Shown here in pieces: positions 7,680 to 16,381 of a stretch of 64,000 nucleotides of DNA. Made by a program: the position numbers and the translations under genes. Location: NCBI GenBank assembly GCA_035685165.1, contig DASRBI010000021.1:69134-133133 (forward strand). Direction: 5' to 3'. The notes beneath the pieces were generated by a model, which worked only from the letters and a program-made list of their open reading frames with translations, was not told the origin of the DNA and made no database searches. The first letter of the stretch is position 1; every line of letters starts with the position of its first letter. This stretch comes from DATFDN01 sp035685165 (GTDB lineage Bacteria; Pseudomonadota; Alphaproteobacteria; Acetobacterales; Acetobacteraceae).

Positions 7680-8001
7680 CCGCCTCGAGGCGCGCCGCGG
7701 TCACAGCCAGCGCGCGCGACTGCCGGTTCAGCCGCTCGACGTGCCCGGCCAAGCCGGTCAGCGCGGAACTGTAGTCGGTGAATGAGCGACTGAGCCTCCC
7801 CGTGCTCGCCTGCAGCCGCCCGAGCGCACCGCGCCACTCGGCCACTGCCGCGCGCTCGGCCGCAACCGCCGCATCCATCCGTTCCAGGGCGCGCGCGAGA
7901 CGATCCGGCTCCTCCCGGCGCCGTGCGGCCGGCAGCGGGAACGGAACGACGCGGTCGTCGGGGCAGGACTCCACGGAGGGCGCAGGCCGAAAAGGCGACA
8001 T
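7657..8001 (-). CDS. Hypothetical small coiled-coil protein
   Basis: I do not recognise this 114-residue protein. It has no signal peptide. The N-terminal 30 residues are Pro/Arg-rich. The rest (about 32-110) is Ala/Arg/Leu-rich and predicted helical, with a heptad-like spacing of hydrophobic residues (DRLARALERMDAAVAAERAA and onward), so a coiled coil is likely. It overlaps the end of the cupin gene and its start is followed on the plus strand by the 109-base gap before the CBS-domain gene. An imperfect CtrA-type box, TTAA-N7-TGAA, lies at 8005-8019, just upstream of its start. The coding call is moderate because small GC-rich frames can be spurious. Confidence 0.55.
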   Translation of the reverse strand: MSPFRPAPSVESCPDDRVVPFPLPAARRREEPDRLARALERMDAAVAAERAAVAEWRGALGRLQASTGRLSRSFTDYSSALTGLAGHVERLNRQSRALAVTAARLEAASGTAPR

Positions 8002-8110
8002 AAGTTAACGAAGCATGAAGATGACCCGAAATCAAGAACAAATCAAGAATACAGTCGCATTCCGCCGCGCCAGCGCACCTGCGACCCGGCTGTGCTAAGG
8101 GTCCGCAACG

Positions 8111-9430
8111 ATGTTTCTCGCGCTTGAAATCATTGTCCTGCTTATCCTGATCGGCATCAACGGCTTGTTCGCGCTGAGCGAGCTGGCGCTGGTCTCGGCC
8201 CGGCCGGCGCGGCTCGCGGTCATCGAACGCCGCGGCGTCGCCGGTGCCGCGGCGGCGCGGCGGCTGATCGACGATCCACAGCGGTTCCTGCCGACCGTCC
8301 AGATAGGCGTGACGCTCGTGAGCGTGCTGACCGGCGTGTTCGGCGGCGCCAGCATCGCCGAGCACCTCGCCGCCGGGCTCGCTCGCCTTCCCGCGCTCGC
8401 GCCGGCCGCCGGCACGCTCTCGGTCGTGATCGTCGTTGTGGTTACCACCTACCTGACGCTCGTCCTCGGCGAGCTGGTGCCGAAGCAGCTCGCGCTTCGC
8501 CGCCCCGAGCAGGTGGCGGCCCGCGTCGCCCGCCCGATCGCGCTGATGGCGCGGATTAACGCGCCCGTCGTGTGGCTGCTCGGGCAGTCGAGCGCGGCGG
8601 TGCTCTGGCTGTTCGGCCTGTCGCGCACTCTGCGCGAGACGGTGACGGAAGAGGAGCTACGCGCCCTGCTCGCCGAGGGCACGCAGGCGGGCGTGCTGGA
8701 AAGCGGCGAGCGCGACATGATCGAGCGCGTGCTGCGGCTGGCTGACAAGCCGGTGCGCGCGATCATGACGCCGCGCACCGAGCTCGTCTGGATCGACCGC
8801 ACCGATCCGCCGCTGGAAATCGCCGCCACCCTGCGCGGCTCGCCGCACTCGCGATTCGTCGTTTGCGACGGATCGGTGGACAACGTAGTGGGCGTAGTGC
8901 AGACCAAGGACGTTCTGGATCGGCTCCTGGGCGGCGGAGAGGTTTCGATCTCGGCGGCGCTGCGCCAGCCGATCATCCTGCCCGATACCGTCACCGCGCT
9001 TGATGCGCTCGACCGGCTGCGCGCCGACCCGATCGGCATGGCGCTGGTGATGGACGAGTACGGCAGCTTCGAGGGCGTAGTCACGGCCGGCGACCTATTG
9101 CAGGCGATCGTCGGCGATCCACGCGCCCCGGTGCCCGCGAACGGCCAAGCCGCCAGTGCCGCGCCAGCACCGATCGAACTCGACGGCCTCATGCCCGTGG
9201 ATGAGCTGAAGGTCCAGCTCTCGCTTCCGGATCTGCCCGCCGAGGGCAGCTATCACACGCTGGCTGGTCTCTTGCTCGCGCTGCTTCGGCGGGTGCCGCG
9301 CCAGGGCGACCGAGTCGTGTTCGGGGGGTGGCAGTTCGAGGTGACGGAGATGGACGGGCGCCGCGTCGCGCGCGTCCGTGCGACCCCCGACATTCCCACC
9401 GAAACCGCAGCCGACGCCACCGGCGCGTAA
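8111..9430 (+). CDS. CNNM/CorC-type membrane protein with CBS domains (hemolysin family)
   Basis: Integral membrane protein of 439 residues in the DUF21-CBS-CorC family, implicated in magnesium/cobalt efflux and membrane-damage resistance. The N-terminal DUF21 region (1-190) has about four hydrophobic segments, the first being FLALEIIVLLILIGINGLFALSE, then LGELVPKQLALRRPE. A pair of CBS domains follows (about 210-340, with RAIMTPRTELVWI and MDEYGSFEGVVTAGDLLQAIVGD), then the C-terminal CorC_HlyC FAD-like domain (about 355-425). The length and order match the family. The transported ion cannot be assigned. Confidence 0.92.
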   Translation: MFLALEIIVLLILIGINGLFALSELALVSARPARLAVIERRGVAGAAAARRLIDDPQRFLPTVQIGVTLVSVLTGVFGGASIAEHLAAGLARLPALAPAAGTLSVVIVVVVTTYLTLVLGELVPKQLALRRPEQVAARVARPIALMARINAPVVWLLGQSSAAVLWLFGLSRTLRETVTEEELRALLAEGTQAGVLESGERDMIERVLRLADKPVRAIMTPRTELVWIDRTDPPLEIAATLRGSPHSRFVVCDGSVDNVVGVVQTKDVLDRLLGGGEVSISAALRQPIILPDTVTALDALDRLRADPIGMALVMDEYGSFEGVVTAGDLLQAIVGDPRAPVPANGQAASAAPAPIELDGLMPVDELKVQLSLPDLPAEGSYHTLAGLLLALLRRVPRQGDRVVFGGWQFEVTEMDGRRVARVRATPDIPTETAADATGA

Positions 9431-9562
9431 CGAGAGCTGCCTGCCTCGTTCATTTTTGAGATAGCTCGCACTTTCGTGGACTGCGGGCCCATCTTCATTG
9501 ATGTTCCTATGCGTGCCCAATCTACATCTTTCGCCGGCAAGATCAGGGGCTTTCATTTCGGA

Positions 9563-11065
9563 ATGAAGGTTCTATTTGCAACGAGTGAGTTTGCCGACTA
9601 CGCCAAGGCCGGCGGATTGGGCGAGGTCGCCGCCGGCCTACCGCGCGCGCTGCGTCGCCTCGGCGCCGATGTCCCGGTGCTGCTGCCCGGCTATCCGGCA
9701 GTGCTCGCGAAGTCGCCCTCGCTTCGCATCCTGGCCCGGCTGCCAGGCCGGGGCGGGATGCCGGAGTGCCGCGTGGCGGCAACCGCGACGGCGGACGGGC
9801 TTGTCGTCTACGTCCTCCTCGCGCCGTCGCTCTATCATCGGGCGGGCAGCGCTTATGCGCGCCCGAACGGCACCGATTGGCCCGACAACGACCTGCGGAT
9901 GGGGCGGCTTTCGCTAGCCGCCGCCGAGCTCTCTCAGGGCAAGGGCGAGCTCGGCTGGACGCCCGACCTCCTGCACGTCAATGACTGGCCGGGCGGCCTC
10001 GCGCCAGCCTATCTGCGGTGGGAAGGCGCGCGCGTGCCGGTGCTGATGTCGGTGCACAACCTCGCGCACCAGGGCCTGTTCGGCGCCGAACACCGTTATG
10101 GGCTCGCAATCCCGGAACACGCCTTTTCCATCAACGGCGTTGAATTCCATTGCCAGGTCTCGTTCCTGAAGGCCGGGCTCTTCTACGCGGACCATGTCTG
10201 CGCGGTCAGTCCGACCTACGCGCGCGAGATCACTACAGAGGCGTTCGGCGGCGGGCTGCATGGGCTGACGCAGGGGCTGGCCGAGCGCGGGCAGCTCAGC
10301 GGCATCGTCAACGGGATCGATGACGTCTGGAATCCCGCGACCGACCCTTATCTGCCGTACAAGTTCGTGGCATCAGATTTCCGCGGCAAGCGGCTGAACC
10401 GGGACCTGGTCCGCACCAATTTCTGTCTTCCGCCGTCGGACGGCCCGCTATTTGGCGTCGTGTCGCGGCTCGTGCGTCAGAAGGGTCTCGACCTGGTGGC
10501 CGAAGTGGCGGGCGCGATCGTGCGGGAGGGCGGTCAGATCGCCATGCTCGGCCTCGGCGAGCCGGAAACCGAGCTCCTGCTGAACCGGCTCGCGCGGCGC
10601 CATCGCGACCATATCGGCGTGCTCGTGGGGTTCAGCGAGCCGATGGCGCACCGGCTGGTCGGCGGCAGCGACTTCCTGCTCATGCCCTCGCGCTTCGAGC
10701 CCTGCGGGCTGACGCAGATGCAGGCCCAGCGCATGGGCACCCTTCCCGTTGCCCACGCAACCGGCGGCCTCGCCGACACGGTGCGCGACGGCGAGACCGG
10801 GTTCCTGTTTGACCCGCTCTCGCCGGAGAACCTGCTCGCCGCCTGCCGCCGCGCCTTCGCGGTGTTCCGCGACTCGGAGGCGCTGCGCCAGATGCGGACG
10901 GCGGCGATGGCGCAACGCTTCGATTGGGGCCAGGCGGCGGGGGCCTATCTGCGGCTCTACGCGCGGCTCACGGGCAAGCCCCTTCCCGAGCCGATCCCCG
11001 ATCCGCTGCGCAAGGCGGAACCCGCGCCGCCGCCCGCCAAAGCGCCCGCGTTGCAGGCGGCCTGA
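9563..11065 (+). CDS. glgA: Glycogen synthase (ADP-glucose type)
   Basis: GT5 glycosyltransferase that transfers glucose from ADP-glucose to alpha-1,4-glucan. The 500-residue protein starts MKVLFATSEFADYAKAGGLGEV, containing the ADP-glucose-binding KxGGL motif (Lys15). The GT-B C-terminal half has GVVSRLVRQKGLDL and the catalytic PSRFEPCGLTQMQAQRMGTLP motif. The ATG at 9563 is chosen because GlgA proteins begin MKVLxxxSE; the frame is open 87 bases further upstream without homology. No branching enzyme, GlgC or phosphorylase is in the window. The C-terminal tail is Pro/Ala-rich. Confidence 0.95.
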   Translation: MKVLFATSEFADYAKAGGLGEVAAGLPRALRRLGADVPVLLPGYPAVLAKSPSLRILARLPGRGGMPECRVAATATADGLVVYVLLAPSLYHRAGSAYARPNGTDWPDNDLRMGRLSLAAAELSQGKGELGWTPDLLHVNDWPGGLAPAYLRWEGARVPVLMSVHNLAHQGLFGAEHRYGLAIPEHAFSINGVEFHCQVSFLKAGLFYADHVCAVSPTYAREITTEAFGGGLHGLTQGLAERGQLSGIVNGIDDVWNPATDPYLPYKFVASDFRGKRLNRDLVRTNFCLPPSDGPLFGVVSRLVRQKGLDLVAEVAGAIVREGGQIAMLGLGEPETELLLNRLARRHRDHIGVLVGFSEPMAHRLVGGSDFLLMPSRFEPCGLTQMQAQRMGTLPVAHATGGLADTVRDGETGFLFDPLSPENLLAACRRAFAVFRDSEALRQMRTAAMAQRFDWGQAAGAYLRLYARLTGKPLPEPIPDPLRKAEPAPPPAKAPALQAA

Positions 11066-11071
11066 GCACCT

Positions 11072-12388
11072 TCACGCCCGGGCCGGGCGGCCGATGCAGT
11101 GATACGCGAACCCGGCGGCGCGCATCGCCTGCGGGTCGTAAATGTTCCGCAGATCGACGATCACCCGCCCGGACATGGCGGCCGCCAGCCGGTCGGGCGC
11201 AAGGGCCCGGAACTCGTTCCACTCGGTCAGCACCACCAGCGCATCGGCGCCATGCGCCGCGTCCAGCGCGTCGGTGCAATAGGCGAGGCCGGCCGGCAGC
11301 ACGCTCCGTGCCTGATCCATCCCTTCCGGATCGTACACCCGCAGCGCGGCGCCATCCTCGGCCAGCCGCCAGAGGATCGGAATCGACGGCGCCTCGCGCA
11401 TGTCGTCGGTCTCGGGCTTGAACGTCAGCCCGAGCACCGCGACGGTCTTGCCACGCACCGCGCCCCCGCAGGCGGCGATCACCCGCATCGCCATCGCCGA
11501 CTTGCGGGCATCATTGACCGCGACGGTTGCCTCCACCAGCCGCGAGGGCGCACCGCACTCCTGCGCGATCCGCATCAGCGCCAGCGTGTCCTTGGGGAAG
11601 CACGACCCGCCGAAACCGGGGCCGGGATGAAGGAACTTGCGGCCGATCCGCCCGTCGAGGCCGATGCCGCGCGCCACGTCATGTACATCCGCGCCGACCC
11701 GTTCACAGAGATCGGCCATCTCGTTGATGAACGTCACCTTCATCGCGAGGAAGGCGTTGGCCGCGTATTTCGTGAGCTCGGCCGTTTCGGTGCTCGTAAA
11801 GACGATCGGCGCCTCGATTAGATAGAGCGGCCGGTAAAGTCGGCGCATCACCTCGCGCGCCCGCTCGCTCTCGGTGCCGATGATCACCCGGTCGGGACGC
11901 ATGAAGTCGGCGATCGCCGAGCCTTCACGCAGAAACTCGGGGTTGGAAGCGACATCGAATTCGAGGTCGGGCCGGACATTGCGGATCACCTCGGCGATCT
12001 TGCGGCCGGTGCCGACAGGGACGGTTGATTTAGTCACCACCACCGTATAGCCCTCGAGCGCGCGTCCCACCTGTTCGGCGGCGGCATAGACATAGCTGAG
12101 GTCGGCATGGCCGTCGCCGCGCCGCGCCGGCGTGCCAACGGCGATGAACACCGCCTCGGCTCCCCGCAAGGCCCGCGGCAGATCGGCGGTAAAGGTCAGG
12201 CGCCCAGCGCGTGCGTTTTCCGCCACCAGCCGGTCGAGCCCCGGTTCGTAGATTGGGATCGTGCCCGCTTGCAGGGCCTGCAAGCGAGCCGCATCCGTTT
12301 CGACGATCGTCACCTCGGAGCCGAACTCGGCGAAACACGCGCCGGAGACGAGCCCGACATAGCCGCCGCCGATCATGGCAATCCGCAA
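11072..12388 (-). CDS. ugd: UDP-glucose 6-dehydrogenase
   Basis: Oxidises UDP-glucose twice to UDP-glucuronate with NAD+, supplying exopolysaccharide, LPS or glycolipid synthesis. The 438-residue protein has the N-terminal Rossmann motif IGGGYVGLVSG, STVPVGTG, the active-site Cys in PGFGGSCFPKDT, the Lys/Asn TKYAANAFLAMKVTFINE, and the C-terminal GLTFKPETDDMREAPS. I choose the TTG at 12388, giving LRIAMIGGG as in other family members; it is preceded by ACGGAG eight bases upstream. The only ATG nearby (12376) would delete the first beta strand. It is convergent with glgA, with six bases between stops. Confidence 0.93.
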   Translation of the reverse strand: MRIAMIGGGYVGLVSGACFAEFGSEVTIVETDAARLQALQAGTIPIYEPGLDRLVAENARAGRLTFTADLPRALRGAEAVFIAVGTPARRGDGHADLSYVYAAAEQVGRALEGYTVVVTKSTVPVGTGRKIAEVIRNVRPDLEFDVASNPEFLREGSAIADFMRPDRVIIGTESERAREVMRRLYRPLYLIEAPIVFTSTETAELTKYAANAFLAMKVTFINEMADLCERVGADVHDVARGIGLDGRIGRKFLHPGPGFGGSCFPKDTLALMRIAQECGAPSRLVEATVAVNDARKSAMAMRVIAACGGAVRGKTVAVLGLTFKPETDDMREAPSIPILWRLAEDGAALRVYDPEGMDQARSVLPAGLAYCTDALDAAHGADALVVLTEWNEFRALAPDRLAAAMSGRVIVDLRNIYDPQAMRAAGFAYHCIGRPARA

Positions 12389-12444
12389 CTCTGCACTCCG
12401 TTCGGGTCCCGAGCCGCGCTTTCTGCACGCTGCGGCGGTTCGCT

Positions 12445-12867
12445 TCAATCGCGCATCGGCCGCCGCCGCGCCGCCTCGTCGATCAATCCCTGATCGCGGC
12501 GCTCAGCCCTGTACCGCAGGGCCTCGGCGCGGCGCGCTTGCTCACGCTCGGCCGCTTCCAGCGCGGCGCGCGCCGCCGCGAGCTGGGCGCGCAGCCGCCC
12601 CGCCTCCGCCTCGGCACGGTCGCGCAGCCACTCGGTCTCTCTCAGCTCCACTCTGGCGCGACGGTACCAGCGACCGAACGCCTCAACCGCCACATCGTCA
12701 GCCGCTTCCTCCGCGGCGGCCTGCTCGCGCGCCATAGCCTGCCGCAGCTCGGCGACGCGGGATTCGGTGCGCCCGAGCGCGTCCAGCGCGCGGGCCAGCT
12801 CGCGCTGCGCCTCGTCGCGGGCAACGCGCCGCACGCGGATCAAAGCGCGCAGAGGATCACGGCGCAT
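12445..12867 (-). CDS. fliJ: FliJ-like flagellar export protein
   Basis: 140-residue, highly charged protein that is almost entirely helical and coiled-coil (Ala/Arg/Glu heptads from about residue 15 to 125). Its sequence carries no catalytic motif. Its size, composition and position directly after fliI, with an 11-base overlap, match FliJ, the stalk/chaperone-escort subunit that couples the FliI ATPase to the FlhA gate in the flagellar type III export apparatus. Sequence conservation of FliJ is always weak, so the call leans on context. Confidence 0.8.
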   Translation of the reverse strand: MRRDPLRALIRVRRVARDEAQRELARALDALGRTESRVAELRQAMAREQAAAEEAADDVAVEAFGRWYRRARVELRETEWLRDRAEAEAGRLRAQLAAARAALEAAEREQARRAEALRYRAERRDQGLIDEAARRRPMRD

Positions 12868-14242
12868 GGGCAGTCATTGCCGCCGCGAGACGCGCAAACG
12901 CCTCCTGCGGGCTCGTCACTTCCCGCGATCCCTGGCGCAGCACCGCCTCGATCCGCGGCGCGAGGGCGATCGCCTCGTCCACGGCCGGATCGGCCCCTGG
13001 CTTATAGGCGCCGAGGCGAACGAGATCGGCCATGTCGGCGTGCAGCGCGAGGATCGTGCGGGCGCGGGAAACCAGCGCCGCCTCGTCCGCGCCGAGCGCC
13101 GAGGGCGCCGTGCGGGAGAGCGAGCGCAACACGTCGATCGCGGGATAGCGTCCGGCTTCGGCGATGCGCCGCTCTAGAATCACATGGCCGTCCAGGATGC
13201 CGCGCGCGGCATCGGCGACCGGCTCGTTATGGTCGTCGCCCTCGACCAACACCGAAAACAGCCCGGTGATCTGGCCGGCATGACCCGTTGCGTTCGGAAG
13301 CCCCGGGCCGGCGCGCTCCAGCAAGCGGGGCAGTTCGGCGAACACGCTCGGCGGATAGCCGCGGGTGGCAGGCGGCTCGCCCGCCGCCAGGCCGATCTCG
13401 CGCAGCGCCAGGCAGAAGCGGGTCACGCTGTCCATCAGCAGCAACACCGACCGGCCATGATCGCGGAAATGCTCGGCGATGGTCATCGCCGCATAGGCGG
13501 CCTCGCGGCGCATTAGCGGGGGAGAGTCGGAGGTGGCCACCACGACGACCGAGCGGGCCAGACCGTCGGCGCCGAGCTCGTCCTCGATGAATTCCCGCAC
13601 CTCGCGCCCCCGCTCACCGACCAGGCCGATCACCGCGACGTCGCAGCCGGCACCGCGCGCGAGCATGGCGAGCAAGGTCGATTTGCCGACGCCCGAGCCG
13701 GCAAACAGGCCGAGACGCTGACCTTCGCGGCAAGGGACGAAGGCGTCGATCGCGCGCACGCCGAGCCCGATCCGCGGGCCGAGGCGCGCCCGCACCGGCG
13801 CCGGCGGCGGGGCGGCGCGCACCGGGCGGGGCGCCGGTCCCGCGGGCACCGCGCCCCGCCCGTCGAGCGCGTTCCCGAGCGGATCGAGCACGCGCCCGAG
13901 CCAGCCCTCGCATGGCGCGACCCACTGCGTTCGCCCGGCACGCCCGGAGGCTGGCCCGATGGTGCCGGTGGCGCGGCATCCCGGCCCCAGCCCGTCGAGC
14001 ACCCCGAAAGACATCGCGCGCGCGGCGCCAGCGCGGAATCCGACGATCTCGGCCGGAACCGGCGCGCCGAACCTCGGATGCAATAGCAGCCGCTCGCCGG
14101 CCGCGACCTGACCCGACAGGCCCTCGATCTCGACCGACAGGCCGGAAAGCGCGCTGACCTGGCCCGAGATGGTGGCCGGACTGAGCCGGCGCAGGCCGGC
14201 AACGGCCAGGGCGGCTTTGTTTTTGAGATCGATGCGTCTCAT
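12857..14242 (-). CDS. fliI: Flagellum-specific ATP synthase FliI
   Basis: Hexameric ATPase of the flagellar type III export apparatus at the cytoplasmic face. The 461-residue protein has an F1-beta-like N-terminal barrel, Walker A in GLFAGSGVGKSTLL (about 178-191), the GERGREVREFIED segment, and Walker B in SVLLLMDSVTRF; the order and length match FliI rather than F1 ATPase. The ATG at 14242 gives the expected length; a frame open a further 117 bases upstream is Asn/Ser-rich and unlike the family. It is divergent from ctrA, an arrangement known in other alphaproteobacteria. Only fliI and fliJ of the flagellar set lie in the window. Confidence 0.95.
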   Translation of the reverse strand: MRRIDLKNKAALAVAGLRRLSPATISGQVSALSGLSVEIEGLSGQVAAGERLLLHPRFGAPVPAEIVGFRAGAARAMSFGVLDGLGPGCRATGTIGPASGRAGRTQWVAPCEGWLGRVLDPLGNALDGRGAVPAGPAPRPVRAAPPPAPVRARLGPRIGLGVRAIDAFVPCREGQRLGLFAGSGVGKSTLLAMLARGAGCDVAVIGLVGERGREVREFIEDELGADGLARSVVVVATSDSPPLMRREAAYAAMTIAEHFRDHGRSVLLLMDSVTRFCLALREIGLAAGEPPATRGYPPSVFAELPRLLERAGPGLPNATGHAGQITGLFSVLVEGDDHNEPVADAARGILDGHVILERRIAEAGRYPAIDVLRSLSRTAPSALGADEAALVSRARTILALHADMADLVRLGAYKPGADPAVDEAIALAPRIEAVLRQGSREVTSPQEAFARLAAAMTAHAP

Positions 14243-14366
14243 TGAGGCGCTCAAACTGCCATTTTGATGCGAATGTATGTTTTGTTCGTTGTTTGATCCT
14301 GTGAGTACGGATCGGTTTTGATACTGCCCTCGGCTGGTGAAAAAAGAGTGGCGCAACACACGCCAT

Positions 14367-14384
14367 GGTGGTATTCATACTACC
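14367..14384. promoter_or_regulatory. Imperfect palindrome in the fliI-ctrA intergenic region
   Basis: ggtggtat-tc-atactacc: 8-bp arms with one mismatch, 24 bases upstream of the ctrA ATG, in a 165-bp gap that is AT-richer than its surroundings. It is a plausible dimeric regulator site for ctrA. No exact TTAA-N7-TTAA CtrA box is found in this gap. Confidence 0.35.
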
Positions 14385-14407
14385 TACGGATGTGAGGGCA
14401 GGGAGCC

Positions 14408-15163
14408 ATGCGCGTTTTGCTCGTAGAGGATGACCTTTCGGCCAGCCGCAATCTTTCCCTCGTACTGGGCGCGGCCGGCATCGTCACGGACCACGCCGAT
14501 ACGGGCGAGGAGGCGCTGGCGCTAACCCGCCATTACGACTACGATCTCGTGATCCTCGATCTCATGCTCCCCGACATGGAAGGTTACGACGTGGTGCGGC
14601 GGATGCGGAGCGCGCGCAACCAAACGCCGGTCCTGGCTCTGACGGCGCTCGCGCGCCCCGCGGCGCGGGTGAAGGCGCTCGCGGCGGGCGCGGACGACGT
14701 CATCACCAAGCCGTTCGACCGCGCCGAACTGGTCGCGCGGATGCAGGCGGTGGTGCGGCGGAGCAAGGGCTTCGCGCAGTCGGTGCTGCGGGTCGGACCG
14801 CTCGAGCTCAATCTCGACACCAGGGAGGTCGCGGTAGGCGGCCGCCCGGTGCGCCTTACGGGCAAGGAATACGCGATTCTCGAGCTGCTCGTGCTCCGCA
14901 AGGGGATGGTGCTGACCAAGGAAGCCTTCCTCAATCACCTCTACGGCGGCATGGACGAGCCGGAGATGAAGATCATCGACGTGTTTGTCTGCAAGCTCCG
15001 CAAGAAGCTGGCGCAGGCGGGCGCGGGCAACCTGATCCTCACCGTCTGGGGACGCGGCTATGTCATCCGCCCGCCCGAGCAGCATTCCCACGGCGAAATG
15101 CCGCTGCCGGCGGACCACGCCTCCCTGCGGCTCGGGGCGGAGCCGTCCCGCGTCGCCGCCTGA
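14408..15163 (+). CDS. ctrA: Cell-cycle response regulator CtrA
   Basis: OmpR/PhoB-type response regulator; in alphaproteobacteria CtrA controls cell cycle, flagellar and division genes when phosphorylated by CckA-ChpT. The receiver domain (1-118) has the acidic pocket VEDD and phospho-acceptor Asp51 in VILDLMLPDM, and the ITKPF lysine. The winged helix (about 125-225) contains the highly diagnostic LTGKEYAILELLVLRKG, TKEAFLNHLYGGMDEPE and MKIIDVFVCKLRKKL, very close to Caulobacter CtrA. A 25-residue tail after GRGYVIRPPEQ is longer than in Caulobacter. The start has GGAG upstream. It is divergent from fliI-fliJ. Confidence 0.96.
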   Translation: MRVLLVEDDLSASRNLSLVLGAAGIVTDHADTGEEALALTRHYDYDLVILDLMLPDMEGYDVVRRMRSARNQTPVLALTALARPAARVKALAAGADDVITKPFDRAELVARMQAVVRRSKGFAQSVLRVGPLELNLDTREVAVGGRPVRLTGKEYAILELLVLRKGMVLTKEAFLNHLYGGMDEPEMKIIDVFVCKLRKKLAQAGAGNLILTVWGRGYVIRPPEQHSHGEMPLPADHASLRLGAEPSRVAA

Positions 15164-15204
15164 AGCCTCTGGCCCGCGGCGCCGCGCTGTCCTAACGTCG
15201 GCCC

Positions 15205-15510
15205 ATGGAGACGGAACGCAAGCGCGCGCACCATGATCTGGGCGGTGCGCCGCGCTTCATGTGCGAGCCGGTGGACAAGGCGCCGCACGCGCTGACCGGC
15301 TTCGATCGCGACGTCGATGCGTTGCGCCAGCTACTGGGGCGAAAAGGCATCATGACCGTGGACGAGCTGCGCCGCGGCATCGAGGCGATCCCGGAGGCGC
15401 AATACCACGCGCTGAGCTACTATCGGCGCTGGGTCCGCTCCATCGCTGACAACCTGCTGCGCAAGGGCATCGTCACCGAGGCGGAGCTGCGCGCCGCCAT
15501 GCGGCGATGA
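15205..15510 (+). CDS. Nitrile hydratase beta, N-terminal half / thiocyanate hydrolase beta-like subunit
   Basis: 101-residue protein matching only the N-terminal half of nitrile hydratase beta. It has the HDLGG start motif (residues 10-14), the helical DELRRGIEAIP segment with the Arg that contacts the oxidised active-site cysteines in the family, and YYRRWVRSIADNLLRKGIVTEAEL. The SH3-like second half is not in this gene but in the next one. This split, in the order N-half, C-half, alpha-like, is the scnB-scnA-scnC organisation of thiocyanate hydrolase. Its stop overlaps the next start as ATGA, so the subunits should be made in fixed ratio. The substrate is uncertain: nitrile, thiocyanate or related. 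Confidence 0.8.
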   Translation: METERKRAHHDLGGAPRFMCEPVDKAPHALTGFDRDVDALRQLLGRKGIMTVDELRRGIEAIPEAQYHALSYYRRWVRSIADNLLRKGIVTEAELRAAMRR

Positions 15511-15791
15511 GCGGCCTCTGCCCCGGGCAGCGAGTGAGGGTGCGCGACGACTGGCCGGAGCTGCGCGGCCCGGCGCATATCCGCACGCCACACTATGTGC
15601 GCGGGCGGCAGGGCCGGATCGTGCGCTACCTCGGTTCCTTTCCCAACCCTGAGGATCTCGCCTTCGCCCGTCCCGCGCCGCAGCGCGCGCTGTATCACGT
15701 CGCCTTCGACGAACCGGCGCTTTGGCCCGAGGGACGGGGCGGCGACGAGGTGCTGGTCGAGCTCTACGAACATTGGCTGGAGCCGCTATGA
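15507..15791 (+). CDS. Nitrile hydratase beta, C-terminal half / thiocyanate hydrolase alpha-like subunit
   Basis: 94-residue protein corresponding to the SH3-like C-terminal half of nitrile hydratase beta: GQRVRVRDDWP, then PHYVRGRQGRIVRYLG (the conserved RYxRGxxG region with the second active-site Arg), YHVAFDEPALWPEG and the final VELYEHWLEPL, which closely resembles the usual ending DLWDDYLEP. It overlaps both neighbours by four bases (ATGA). As a separate protein this is the equivalent of thiocyanate hydrolase alpha (ScnA), though about 30 residues shorter than the characterised one as I recall it. It would form the heterotrimer with the genes on either side. Confidence 0.8.
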   Translation: MSGLCPGQRVRVRDDWPELRGPAHIRTPHYVRGRQGRIVRYLGSFPNPEDLAFARPAPQRALYHVAFDEPALWPEGRGGDEVLVELYEHWLEPL

Positions 15792-16381
15792 GCGCGTTGC
15801 TGGAGGAAGACGGCGAGCGTCTGCTGGCCGGTCTGCGCGCCGTGCTGGCCGCCAAGGGGCTGATCAGCGAAGCCGAGATCGCCGCGCGCCGCGCGGCGAC
15901 CGACACCGCCGCGCCGGCCCAGGGCGCCCGCATGATCGCCCGCGCCTGGACGGACCCGGAGTATCGCGCGCTGCTGCTGCGCGACGGCACGGCGGCGGCC
16001 GAAATCATGGGCATTCCGATGCTCGGCGCGCCACCGCTTGGCGTAGCCGAGAACACGCCCGAGGTTCACAACTTGATCGTCTGCACGCTGTGCAGTTGCT
16101 ATCCGCGCGCCGTGCTCGGCTATCCGCCGTTCTGGTACAAATCGGCAGCTTACCGCGCCCGCGCGGTGCGCGATCCGCGCGGGCTGCTCGCGGAATGGGG
16201 TACCGAAATCCCCGCGCAGGTGCGTATTCGCGTGGTCGATTCCACTGCCGACTATCGCTGGATGGTGCTGCCCATGCGCCCCGTCGGCACCGACGGGTGG
16301 TCCGCCGCCGAGCTTGCCGCGATCGTGCGCGACAGCGACATGATCGGCGTCACGGTGCCGGGCGCGGCGAGCCGCCCTTGA
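15788..16381 (+). CDS. Nitrile hydratase alpha / thiocyanate hydrolase gamma-like catalytic subunit
   Basis: Catalytic subunit of 197 residues that binds the non-corrin metal centre. The claw motif VCTLCSC is at residues 98-104 (Cys99, Cys102, Ser103, Cys104); Thr in the third position is typical of cobalt-type enzymes, where two cysteines are oxidised to sulfenic and sulfinic acids. The next residues are YPRAVLGYPPFWYKS, whereas classical nitrile hydratases have a Trp where this has Arg106. The later YRARAVRDPRGLLAEWG and VVDSTADYRWMVLP fit the family. The start overlaps the previous stop as ATGA. No metallochaperone/activator gene is recognisable nearby. Confidence 0.85.
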   Translation: MSALLEEDGERLLAGLRAVLAAKGLISEAEIAARRAATDTAAPAQGARMIARAWTDPEYRALLLRDGTAAAEIMGIPMLGAPPLGVAENTPEVHNLIVCTLCSCYPRAVLGYPPFWYKSAAYRARAVRDPRGLLAEWGTEIPAQVRIRVVDSTADYRWMVLPMRPVGTDGWSAAELAAIVRDSDMIGVTVPGAASRP

